Below are positions 1-9,646 of a DNA stretch of 64,000 nt, piece after piece. Numbering within the stretch: position 1 is the first letter of the stretch; each line of letters starts with the position of its first letter. The notes under the pieces are model-generated. The model was not told where the DNA came from. It did not search any database and was given only the letters and a program-made list of their open reading frames with translations. The DNA comes from Diplolepis rosae (lineage: Eukaryota > Arthropoda > Insecta > Hymenoptera > Diplolepididae). The stretch spans positions 15,313,501 to 15,377,500 of the forward strand of contig JAPYXD010000677.1 of assembly GCA_030998225.1 (NCBI GenBank). The letters are read 5' to 3'. The translations under genes and the position numbers were made by a program.

Positions 1-330
1 GGAAAAATGATCAACAAAACATGTCAGTATATGTAAAATGTCGTTCCGCATATTTCTTCTTTCATAAATTTTTGTGTCGGAACTGTAGTTTTTTTTATAA
101 TCGAAGAAAACCGTATTTTTCGAAGGTATGAAATCAATCGATTTTTTACAATCAACTCTCCGTTTTTCGTACAAATTTGTCCGGAATTGTCTGAAATTTT
201 ATTAACAGGCTCAAAAAACCCTAGAGCTTCAGATGGTTATGTTCAACATAAGAAAATTCTAAATTTGTTAATAATTTTTATTATAACAGTTGCGGCTGGC
301 AGAATTCTCATGTTTCAACTTCAAAGAAAA
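1..330. repeat. Left arm of a long foldback element (family C)
   Basis: This stretch is the reverse complement, with small differences, of 2805-2998 continued at 13464-13591. Matching blocks include the tract at 2-14 against 13578-13591 and the segment ending near 330 against the one starting near 2805. The right arm was later split by the gypsy insertion. The outer boundary lies off the window to the left. No transposase is visible, so the superfamily is unknown. Confidence 0.85.
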
Positions 331-470
331 AAATCTGCCCGCTTTGCGGGCACATTCTCATGGCGCGCTTCGCGCGCAAGATTGAGCGCGCCTAAGGCGC
401 GCGATTTAATCGTCGCGCTTCGCGCTCGGTCTTGTGCTGTTCGCATACGTTTAAGTTTGTTTCTTATAAT
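331..470. repeat. Cluster of short GC-rich perfect hairpins
   Basis: Within AT-rich DNA lie successive self-complementary words with 3-5 base loops: GCCCGCTTTGCGGGC, GCGCGCTTCGCGCGC, GCGCGCCTAAGGCGCGC and CGCGCTTCGCGC. A further copy of the last type lies near 627-642. Short open frames across this stretch are not convincing as genes. Confidence 0.7.
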
Positions 471-734
471 TTAATACTGAAGCTCAAACCAATTTAATGA
501 TATTAAAGATGATGTAATTAGTCATTTTCTCAAATTCACGAAGTTTCTTTTTCAGTTTAAGTGAAACAGAAAATTCAATTTACTTAAGGCTCTATCGGCC
601 TTAAGGAACACATTCTCATCATGACACTCGCGCTTCGCGCTCGATTTTCTGTATGCATTTTTGTAACTTTTTAATAAATTACATGATTATTGATAAATTT
701 ATTTTCTTCCAAATATCTCAAAAAGGAAAAACAA

Positions 735-1260
735 TCGTAGACTTTATTTAAGGAAACGATTTTGCAGAACAACGCTTATTTCGTATCTCACATATTTTGG
801 TGAAAAAAATCGAATTTTTTCAATATTAAAAATCAAAAAATTAAAATATACATCCTGTCGAGAAATTTCTCGATAAGAATGTGTAGACCTTATTTAGCCA
901 GACAATTTTTCATCTTAAAGTTTTTTTTGTATCTCACATATTTTGTCTAAAAAATAGAATTTTTGAATTTTAATCGTATTTTTTGGAATTGAAACGAAAA
1001 ATATATCTTTTATCAGAAACTGTGTGAGACAAAATTTGTAGATCTTTTTGAAACGAACAACTTTGTATTCTTACGCTTTTTTCGTATTTCACATATTATT
1101 GTTAAAAAATTGAATTTTGTATTTTCAATGGTTTTTTTTTAAATTAATAAGAAAAATATGCATCTTATGAAAAAATATTACAATTCAAATTAGTAGGTCT
1201 TTATGTAGAAAATAATATTGTATCATAACGTTTTTTCGTATCTCGTATAATTTAACTGGA
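735..1260. repeat. Degenerate tandem repeat, period about 150 bp
   Basis: Four diverged units share a module: a run like TAGACTTTATTTA, then a roughly 15 bp variable part, then TTTCGTATCTCACATATTTTG followed by an A/T-rich GAATTTT tract. The modules start near 738, 883, 1038 and 1190. No coding potential was recognised. Confidence 0.55.
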
Positions 1261-1570
1261 AAATGGAATTTTGATATTGACTTTTTTCGAATTTGAATAT
1301 GCTGTAACATTTCTAATTTTGATTTAATCAAAAAATGTTATTACGATAATTTGTAGAGATTCATGAGCACTATCAAAAACTAGGATTGGAATTTTTGATT
1401 TTTTCAAAAAATTATTTTCAAAAACACAAAAGTAGTGCTCCATCCCTCAATTTTGATTGGATGTGGCTGGTTAACGAACTTGTCCTTACTTTTTCGGCTC
1501 CGATAAAGTGTACCAAAGCTCAATTCAATCTGATAATTCTGTCGAGAGTTATGCCACACACGACCTACAG

Positions 1571-1603
1571 ACAGACAGACAGACGGACAGACAGATAGAC
1601 GTA
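1571..1603. repeat. (CAGA)n microsatellite
   Basis: Eight or so CAGA/CGGA/TAGA units in a row. It follows directly on the degenerate AT-rich repeat block and probably belongs to the same element. Confidence 0.85.
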
Positions 1604-1624
1604 AAAACCTTTTTTTCTGACTCA

Positions 1625-2750
1625 GGGGGTTTAGCAGGCTTTCAGGCAGTTTTTTTAATATATTCTGCGATTTTTGAATCCAAAACTGCGGTTAGGATTG
1701 GAATTTACTTAACTGCGCTCGAGCGCATCGATACCGTCGCGAGGTATATCGATCGATCAAACGCGCATCAGGAGAAAGAAAGATGTACCCATGCCGAGAG
1801 CACGCGATTCGACAGAGTTGCAACATCATTTTTGCTAATTCCTTTTTCGTATTTATTTCTAATCTGTAAAAATTATTTAGAAACACTAGACGAATGGGAA
1901 GAAATGATATATATGGGTCATTTAATGGGAGATTTACAGTCAACATTTTTTTTCGACGAAATACTTTTTTTGCCTTCTTACTTTGAAAATAATCGACACG
2001 TTTTTTTTTAATGTGATACTTCAAAATTTCGAGATATCATTTTTTTAAGTTTAGCACTCGGGAAAATTTTTTTTTTTTCTAACAGCTCACTGTAAAAGCA
2101 GTTTTGGATATAAAATGTAACCCTTGCACTTGAAATGCGCGAAAGAGTACAAGCTTTAAAAAAAGTTATAGCACACATTTCGTTGTTTTTTTTGTAATAA
2201 CAATATAGTACATTTTTATAAACAATTGAATTTTTTTTAAATTTGGAACTAATTTTTTTCCGATTTTTTTCACAGAATAGATATAAATAAAGAAAACGAA
2301 TTGACAAAAATGATGTTGCAACTCTGTCGAATCACGTGCTCTCGGCATGGGTGCATCTTTCTTTCTCCTGCACGGAAAACGAACTCGGCAGTTGACTCGC
2401 TCGCGACAGTGGCGTCACGCGCCCAGAGTGTGCGTGCATCTAACTGCCACACTTTGGCGATTACGCGCCCATAGCTAGCGGTAAGAAATCTGCCAAACTG
2501 AAAGAAGCCGACCGACAGCTTCTTTCAGTTTGGCAGATTTCCTGCCGCTAGCTATTTGGCAGATTTCCTTCCGCTAGCTATGGGCGCGTGATCGCCAAAG
2601 TGTGTCAGTTAAATGCACGCGTTCGATCGATATACCTCGCGACGGTATCGGTGCGCTCGAGCGCAGTTAAGTAAATTCCAATCCTAACCGCAGTTTTGGA
2701 TTCAAAAATCGCAGAATATATTAAAAAACTGCCTGAAAGCCTGCTAAACA
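1625..2750. repeat. Nested inverted repeats in the core of foldback C
   Basis: 1625-1770 pairs with 2605-2750 and 1776-1850 pairs with 2280-2375. The innermost part, 2430-2520, pairs with 2520-2620 as a near-perfect hairpin carrying a local duplication around TTTGGCAGATTTCC. 1851-2279 is AT-rich spacer. Short open frames here are by-products of the palindromes and I do not call them genes. Confidence 0.8.
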
Positions 2751-2804
2751 ACTTTCTCGCTGAAAGTTCTCTCAACTCTAAACTTCCTCGCATACTTTTT
2801 TCTT

Positions 2805-2998
2805 TGAAGTTGAAACATAAGAATTCTGCCAGCCGCAACTGTTATAATAAAAATTATTAACTTTAGAATTTTGTCATGTTGAACATAAACATTTGAAGCT
2901 CTAGGGTTTTTTGAGTCTATTGATAAAATTTCAGACTATTCCGGACAAATTTGTACGAAAAACAGAGAGTTGATTGTAAAAAATCGATTGATTCGTAC
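2805..2998. repeat. Right arm of foldback C, inner part
   Basis: Reverse complement of roughly 135-330. It ends in GTAC at 2995-2998, which is the target duplication of the LTR retrotransposon that splits this arm. Confidence 0.85.
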
Positions 2999-3849
2999 TG
3001 TTACGTCACAAATACGTAAATACTTACTTTGATCGAAGATTCCTCGTTTTAAGTTAGGATCGAATGATCCTCGCTTAGGGATGAGGATAAGTCAATGAAA
3101 GACACAATAATTATGAAAATAATACAAATTGAATTTATTTTATTGGTTAAAAGGTCAGAATACACATTCGTTAAGACAATTCTTATATAATGTAGGCACA
3201 GGCTGGTTGGTACGTGGGTGAGAAAGAGACAAAGAATAAAGATAGAGAGAGAGAGGTTCGGTACCTTTATGATTCGTAAGTTGTGTTGAGGTTTAATCCA
3301 CACGGCGGTGAGTTGTAAGTACTGGATCCCCACAGGTGTATTCCAAGTGTGTGAGAGAGACGGAGTTATAGGCCGCACAGGTATATTCCGTAAAGGGCGG
3401 TGATTCAAATTTACGACACTGTTCGAAGATCTTTACAAGATCTATTCAAGTCTACGATGACTTTTACGACTCCCGAACTTTGATTTTAAATTGTCCCGGT
3501 CGAATTTTATTAATCTCAAACTCAGAGATTTTCGAAGTTAAATTGAAATGCTGCACTGGACTATTGTCGCGAGACCGGTTATAAATCCGAAGGAAAATTT
3601 AAGTGTCGAACTAGACGAAGAATTTACTGACTGCTTTCTCTTGGTGTGGGCCTCTTTTATATTTTTTCATACAAATTGACGGTCAGCGAAAATCGTGACG
3701 TAGTCATATCTTCTTAGAGGAGAAGGGGCCCTATACTGCTCCCTACTTCCCCTACTCCCTATTCCCCTTTATCGATTTTCTCATAGATTTCTTAACTCAA
3801 TCCAGCCTGTGTGTATTATATACATTCAAATACGTCGCGGGACGTGACA
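2999..3849 (-). repeat. 3' LTR (left copy)
   Basis: 851 bp, bounded by TG and CA. It matches 12613-13463 almost base for base. A 119-residue open frame is present in both LTRs but has no recognisable domain and is not called. Confidence 0.95.
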
Positions 3850-3860
3850 CCTCCCCCCTC
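3850..3860 (-). other. Polypurine tract of the LTR retrotransposon
   Basis: On the minus strand this reads GAGGGGGGAGG immediately before the 3' LTR, the expected position and composition of the plus-strand primer. Confidence 0.85.
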
Positions 3861-5421
3861 AGTTCGAGCGCGGGGAGTTAACGATCCGCGATCGAAACTT
3901 CGGTAGAAGAATACATTTTTAATCCAAGATGCTTACTCAATCAAGTACATATTTTCAATTTAATTTGCCAATTTATAACATAAAAATTTTGTTTATACAT
4001 AATTATAGGAATTGACATTTTCAATTATTGTTGCGAATTAAAAATTTATAACAAGTTTTACATAAATGCATAGTAATAACGGAGGATACAATCATTGATT
4101 ACATATGTTATAGTGGTGATTAGGTAATTTAACAATTTTCTCTTTGATTGATAATAACTATTTAAACTTACAACATGATGATTGTTGATGAAAAGAAGAT
4201 TAAAAATTGTAAAATTTCATCGATTAGATATAAAATAGTAAAGAGCAATTTACAAGTATTACGATGGTTGATGTATACATTAGTAAAAAGAGAAAATGAC
4301 ATATATAATATTAATAATACAGATTAAAAATAATATTTAGATCGTTGATAACATATATTAATTAATAGACGTTGTAACGGTACATTGAAGAGAAAAAACT
4401 TGGTTAAGTCTAAAATTGATTTCTTCAAAACATGGCATAGCTATTGGTTATTATTACTTTTACATGTTTCTAAAAATTAATTTCATGAACTTCAATTTCA
4501 TTGGTGTATTATTAAATGAATAAAATAATCATAAGAAAAACAATTTTACATAACCACAGGGTAATAGATTATCCTGCAATTCTTGTACTTTTAATTGTTT
4601 TTCTACTCTTTCTTGTAAAATTAATAGTTATTTGTGCATGAAACATATGAAGAATAGTTATTATTCAATTTGTTATTGTTGCACATTAATTTCTATTGGA
4701 AAAGCAATTTTTACATTAACAATTTTGTAACGCCATCGCATAGTATACATTTACAGACTCGATATTTGTAGAAACTGTTCTTCCAATAGGATGGGAATCA
4801 AGAAAAGTTCCCTTGATGGAAGAAAAAACAAAATTGAAATTATATTTATGATGGCACCGATTATGAAGTGCTTATTTATTCTTGTCAGAAAAAGTCTTTT
4901 TTTTCATCCAAAAAGGAAGAAAAATACAAATATTTCTATATTTTTCTTTAAGTGATAAAATATAATGTTGACTCGAATGAAAACTAGCATTTGTCTTTCT
5001 AAAAAGGTTATTAGTTTGTTTTTTGAAAGGTTGGTGAACAAAAATAAAATTGATTAAATTAAATGCAAAGAAATTACACATAAGAATTTTAATGAAATAT
5101 AATTTCTTTGTGATGATATTAGATTATTATTTTTTGCTGAACAGAAGAGAAAAGTTAAACATTTTTGATTAATTTGATAGATACTTGCTAGTTTGAGAAG
5201 TTTAATTTACTCTGAAAAAAAAGACACGAAATATATTGAAATTTTTTGATTGGTATTTGAAGGTACAGTGAGCTTCTCGAATCTCTGAAATAGAAAAAAT
5301 AAGATTAGAATAAAATTTCAAAAGATCTTTTGTTTAAAACATTTCCTGGTTCAGTTATTCTAAACACTTTGGTTTTATGCAAAGTTTATATTATTTTAGG
5401 TTTGGATTCAAATTCAGTTAA
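3861..5421 (-). other. Non-coding 3' region of the retrotransposon
   Basis: About 1.56 kb of AT-rich sequence between the integrase stop and the polypurine tract. No env-like or other convincing reading frame is present. Confidence 0.6.
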
Positions 5422-7707
5422 TCAATTTTGTATATTCATGTGCGATCTTTTTATTCGATTCATGTGAACTACTGTCGGTTTTCCTTTTACGTTGATTTTT
5501 ACATTTCCTTTTCCTAGTACATCTAAAACTTCGTGAGGTCCTGTGTATTGATTATCCAGCTTTTTAATTTTTCCTCCTTTTAATAAAAATACGTTATCTC
5601 CAATTTTTACTTCTAAAGGATTTATTTTTTTATCATAATATATTTTCGATTTTTCTTTTGCTGAAATAAGATTCTCTCTTGCTTGTGTTCGCATTTCGTG
5701 TAGTTGTGTTACGAAATTAATTAAATAATCATCATACGTTTGTAATTTTTCTTGTCGTGATAAAGGTTCACTGGAAGGTTCACGAGCCAGTTTACCAAAA
5801 ACCAATTCATAGGGTGTGCATTTTGTGCCTTCATGTACACTAGTATTATACGAGAACATTGCTAGTTCAAGCCAATCATCCCAGTCTGAATTTTTTGCAA
5901 CAAATTGTTTGAGATATTCTCCTAAAACATGATGTGAACGTTCAAATGACCCGTTTGATTGAGGGTGAAAAGCTGTGGTACGAAATTGTTTAATTCTAAA
6001 ACGTTTTGCCAATCTTTTTAATAAATTACTTAAAAAATCTCTGCCTTGGTCAGTAAGTACTCCTTTTGGTGATCCAAATATGCAAATAAATTTTTTCACA
6101 AAAGCATCTGCTATTGTACTAGCTTGGTGATTAGGAAGAGGTATTGCTAAAGAATATTTGGTAAAATTGTCTTGTATCGTTAGAATATATAAGTTACCAG
6201 ATTTTGTTTCAGGTAGTGGACCAACAATGTCCATTGATATTTTTTCAAAAGCAGTAGTGGGTGTGTCTGTGATTACCATAGGATTTTTTGTTTTGACTCT
6301 GATTAATTTTTTCAGTTGACATTGTAAACAGCCTTGAATATATTTTTGAATGTCTACTTTCATATTTTTCCAAAAAAATTTTTGGCGAATTCGACTATAA
6401 GTTTTTGTGACGCCTTTATGGCCTCCTAATGCTGAAGAATGAGCTTCTTCAATTAAATGAGTTCGTTGTTCTTTTGTTGGATATTGCGTTATTCCATTGC
6501 AAACTATAATTTTTGTAGTTGAATTTGAAAAAATTGAGTCAAAAATTGATTTCACTTCTTCCCAAAGTATATGATTAATTCTGGAAGTTTTAGAAATACT
6601 AATTGACCGTAACTTCAGATTCTGAGATAATCCATGTAATGAGTATATTGATAATTTTATATTATTTAAAGTTTCGGATAAATTGTCTTTAGTTTCTTCT
6701 CCAATTGGAAGTGCAAAATGGTAGTAGTTTCCTTTTTTAATCTCTTTTGCTATCCCTTTTTGTAAATTTTTAAATTTTGGTAAAATTTCACGTTTTTCTA
6801 AAGTTTTTGATCCGTTGTCGCGAGGAGTTCCATTTGTTGTAACAAAATATGCATAATTATCTTTTCGCATAGTTAATTGATCGCGACATTCAACTAAATT
6901 TTTCCTTTTTATAATTTTTTCTGTTTGAGCGTTTATAGGAGGAGGTTCTGGGGGTGGACGATTATAATCATCATAATCATTTTCGTTTTTTCCAGAACTT
7001 ATTTGAGGTTTTCGGTTTATTTTCAAATTTTCTTTAAAATAAGGCTCTTCAAATTCTTCTTCCAATTTTTCTTCTTGGTTTTCTTCAAAATTCTGTTCGA
7101 AATTCTTTTCGAAATTGTCTTCAAGATCATCTTCAAAATTATCTTCCAAATTTTCTTCATAATTTTCTCCATCATTTTCTTCGTGTGAGGTTTCAATGTC
7201 GTTGATTTCATCTTCTGAGGTTGAAAAATAATTCTCACTTTCTTCACTTTCAAATTCATTAATATTTTTTGGCTCCTTGGCATTCTTCTTCTTCTTTATT
7301 TTTTTTGCTTGAGTTTGTTTCAAATAATCTAAATAATCAGGATCAGAGTCGGAATCTGATTCTACTTTTGTTCGGCTTCCCTTTTGCATATTTATTTCTG
7401 GTAATTCGTTTTCAAATATTTGTTTTCTTGGTCTACCTCTCTTTCTTTTTGTTTGGGAGGGAATATTTTTTAAATTGGTAAGTAGATTTTTTCTTGGCCT
7501 ACCTCGTGATTTTTTCACAAGAGGTTTAGAATAAAAATTTTTGTCTAATTTTTCTTGAGTTTCATTTTGATCCACATTTTTTGCTTTTTCTTGCTCTATT
7601 CTCTTTTGAGCTCTTGTAGTAATAGTTTTCCATGATAAATTTTCGTATTTTTTGGAAAACATTGGACTTAATAAAAATATTGTCATAAAAATAAGTCTTG
7701 AAGCCAT
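5422..7707 (-). CDS. pol: Gypsy pol, integrase part
   Basis: 761 codons from the first ATG. The frame is open upstream to about 7797. The N-terminal 240 residues are highly charged, with two AT-hook-like RGRPRK motifs near residues 68 and 90 and a long acidic run. An integrase follows: an HHCC zinc finger (His pair near 420, CLQC near 462), then the catalytic D, D, E in the contexts SMDIVG (about 490), LTDQG (about 552) and NGSFERS (about 587). The C-terminal GPY/F-like module carries YTGPHEV. The enzyme inserts reverse-transcribed DNA into the genome. It sits in a different frame from the RT part, with no RNase H between them. The call as a gypsy integrase is firm; the true start is uncertain. 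Confidence 0.9.
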   Translation of the reverse strand: MASRLIFMTIFLLSPMFSKKYENLSWKTITTRAQKRIEQEKAKNVDQNETQEKLDKNFYSKPLVKKSRGRPRKNLLTNLKNIPSQTKRKRGRPRKQIFENELPEINMQKGSRTKVESDSDSDPDYLDYLKQTQAKKIKKKKNAKEPKNINEFESEESENYFSTSEDEINDIETSHEENDGENYEENLEDNFEDDLEDNFEKNFEQNFEENQEEKLEEEFEEPYFKENLKINRKPQISSGKNENDYDDYNRPPPEPPPINAQTEKIIKRKNLVECRDQLTMRKDNYAYFVTTNGTPRDNGSKTLEKREILPKFKNLQKGIAKEIKKGNYYHFALPIGEETKDNLSETLNNIKLSIYSLHGLSQNLKLRSISISKTSRINHILWEEVKSIFDSIFSNSTTKIIVCNGITQYPTKEQRTHLIEEAHSSALGGHKGVTKTYSRIRQKFFWKNMKVDIQKYIQGCLQCQLKKLIRVKTKNPMVITDTPTTAFEKISMDIVGPLPETKSGNLYILTIQDNFTKYSLAIPLPNHQASTIADAFVKKFICIFGSPKGVLTDQGRDFLSNLLKRLAKRFRIKQFRTTAFHPQSNGSFERSHHVLGEYLKQFVAKNSDWDDWLELAMFSYNTSVHEGTKCTPYELVFGKLAREPSSEPLSRQEKLQTYDDYLINFVTQLHEMRTQARENLISAKEKSKIYYDKKINPLEVKIGDNVFLLKGGKIKKLDNQYTGPHEVLDVLGKGNVKINVKGKPTVVHMNRIKRSHMNIQN

Positions 7708-7811
7708 ATTTTTGAATAAATTTGTGTATTTTAAAATATTCTTACCAATCTCACTAAATGACTCTTCACTAAGGAATTCTTGTAAAAATTCTGGAATTTT
7801 TGTGTCAATAC
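7708..7811 (-). other. Junction where RNase H is missing from pol
   Basis: The RT frame stops at 7812 just after the RT-connection residues. The integrase frame resumes by about 7797 in another phase. Gypsy elements normally have about 120-140 residues of RNase H here; only about 100 bp is present and it shows no RNase H motif. An internal deletion is the simplest explanation. Confidence 0.7.
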
Positions 7812-9527
7812 TTAATCACATAACTTTGCTTTTAAAATATCGAAAGCTGCTTGTTGTTTTTCTGTCCAACTAAAAGGTATATCTTTTTTCAGAAGTTGAT
7901 TTAAAGGACTTGCAATTTTTGAAAATCCATCAATAAATCGTCTATAATATCCTGCTAAGCCTAAAAATTGTTTAACATTTTTCTGTGTTTTTGGAATTGG
8001 AAAGTTTTTTACAGCTATTATCTTTTTTGGATCTGGACGTACTCCATTTTTATCAATTATATGACCTAAATATCCTACTTCAGGTCGTAAAAATTCGCAT
8101 TTGTCTGGTTGTAAGTGAAGATTTGCTTTTCTAAGTCTTTCTGCTAAATTATTGAATTTAATTTCGTGCTCTTCTAGAGTATTTGCATATATAACTATGT
8201 CATCAAGATATACAAAAAGTTCCGTTCCGATTAATCCAGTTAATGTTAAATCCATTAATCTCTGAAATGTGGCTGGTGCAGTTTTTAAACCGAAAGGTAT
8301 TCTATCGAATTCGTAATGACCGTGAGGTGTGGAAAATGCGGTTTTATGAGAGTCTTTTGGGTCCATTTTTATATGGTGAAAACCGGTAGCTAAATCAAAC
8401 ACTGAAAAATATTTTGCTGATCCTAGAGAATCAAGTATATCGTTTATATTAGGTAAAGGATACGAATCGCCAATTGTTTTTTCATTTAATTTACGAAAAT
8501 CAAGAACCATTCTCCATTTTATTTTTCCTTGGGAATCAGGTTTTTTAGGAACTATCCACACTGGAGTGTTATATGGTGATTGTGAGGGCTTGATTATTTT
8601 ATTTTTTAATAATTCATCGACTTGTCTTGTAATTTCTTCCTTGTGAACTGGGGGAAATCTATATTGTCTTGAAAAAATTGGAGCGTCATCTACAGTAGGA
8701 ATTGAATGTTCTAATACATTAGTAGCTTCAAGTGGTTCTCTTGGAATTTGAAATCTGTCTGCATTATTTTTAATTAATTTTTCTACATGTTCATATTCAT
8801 CTTGATTTAAGTGGTCTAATCGAAGAAGTTTTTTAATACATTCTACTCTGTCTTCGTCTGTTACATTATAAAATTTGCATGAGTTAATTAGAGAATTGTC
8901 AGTTTTTAAAAAGTTATTTAATATTTTACTTGATAAATCTTCGTTATTTGTTTGTTTGAAATTAATTAAATTTTCAATTTGTTTATAACATTCTTGTTCT
9001 TCAAAGTCTTCTAAATTAACTAATGGGACGGATAATGTAATTGGGATTTCATTTGTGTTTGCAAAGTTTAAATAAGCTTTTCCTCTGTGATTTTTTACAA
9101 CTGCGTCACCTACGTAGACGCCATCTTGGCTATGTAATCGAGGTACATACCCTTCATTCTTTTCTGTATTTTTTATATTAACATAAAATGTTGTAACTGT
9201 TCGAGCTGGAATAGTAAATGTATTGGCAGATTTAAAAGGGTAACAGTGGTTCTCAATTTCTAAGCATTTTGAAGTATAGTTTATATTCACACTATTATCT
9301 TGAAAAAATTCTGATCCTAATAGTCCATCTTCTTCTACTGGGACTTCATTGGGAATAATGTTAAATATCGTAGGATAACCAAAAATGTTTATTTTTACCT
9401 GTCCTAACGTGTAAAGTGGTAAATCATTAATTCCTGTAAGTTTCAATACGTTTTGGCTATTTATGGGTACTTCAGGGTTGAGAACCTTTTGTTTAATTAA
9501 ATTTCGAGCAGCACCAGTATCAATCAT
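7812..9527 (-). CDS. pol: Gypsy pol, protease and reverse transcriptase part
   Basis: 571 codons from the first ATG. The frame is open further upstream to the end of gag (about 9655), overlapping gag in the -1 frame, so it is probably made by ribosomal frameshifting. The aspartic protease active site DTGA lies at residues 3-6. RT motifs follow: the segment containing KWRMVLDFRKLN, then FGLKTAPATFQRLM, then the catalytic YLDD near residue 440, then GYLGH and the connection region ending in WTEKQQAAFD. The protein stops directly after this. RNase H should follow and does not. Function: cleaves the polyprotein and copies the element RNA into DNA. Confidence 0.92.
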   Translation of the reverse strand: MIDTGAARNLIKQKVLNPEVPINSQNVLKLTGINDLPLYTLGQVKINIFGYPTIFNIIPNEVPVEEDGLLGSEFFQDNSVNINYTSKCLEIENHCYPFKSANTFTIPARTVTTFYVNIKNTEKNEGYVPRLHSQDGVYVGDAVVKNHRGKAYLNFANTNEIPITLSVPLVNLEDFEEQECYKQIENLINFKQTNNEDLSSKILNNFLKTDNSLINSCKFYNVTDEDRVECIKKLLRLDHLNQDEYEHVEKLIKNNADRFQIPREPLEATNVLEHSIPTVDDAPIFSRQYRFPPVHKEEITRQVDELLKNKIIKPSQSPYNTPVWIVPKKPDSQGKIKWRMVLDFRKLNEKTIGDSYPLPNINDILDSLGSAKYFSVFDLATGFHHIKMDPKDSHKTAFSTPHGHYEFDRIPFGLKTAPATFQRLMDLTLTGLIGTELFVYLDDIVIYANTLEEHEIKFNNLAERLRKANLHLQPDKCEFLRPEVGYLGHIIDKNGVRPDPKKIIAVKNFPIPKTQKNVKQFLGLAGYYRRFIDGFSKIASPLNQLLKKDIPFSWTEKQQAAFDILKAKLCD

Positions 9528-9646
9528 CGTGTGTGTTGGATTTTTTAGACCTTCCGTTGATATTATAATTGATGGAATTGAAGTGGACTTTGAAATATTT
9601 ATTGTTGTTGTATGATCGTTAGAAGTGGATGCCAGTGGTTCTCGAT

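Noticed and set aside
331..470. GC-rich hairpins considered as bacterial or symbiont DNA
   Set aside because: They are embedded in a foldback repeat that occurs with insect-type elements; no bacterial gene is present.
735..1620. Repeat block considered as a domesticated viral segment
   Set aside because: No viral coding frame or excision motif could be recognised; only repeats are seen.
3049..3408. 119-codon minus-strand frame present in both LTRs (also 12663-13022)
   Set aside because: It lies wholly inside the LTR, has no domain and is duplicated only because the LTR is.
6925..7188. Frames opposite the acidic region of the integrase protein
   Set aside because: Antisense shadows of a low-complexity Glu/Asp-rich coding region.
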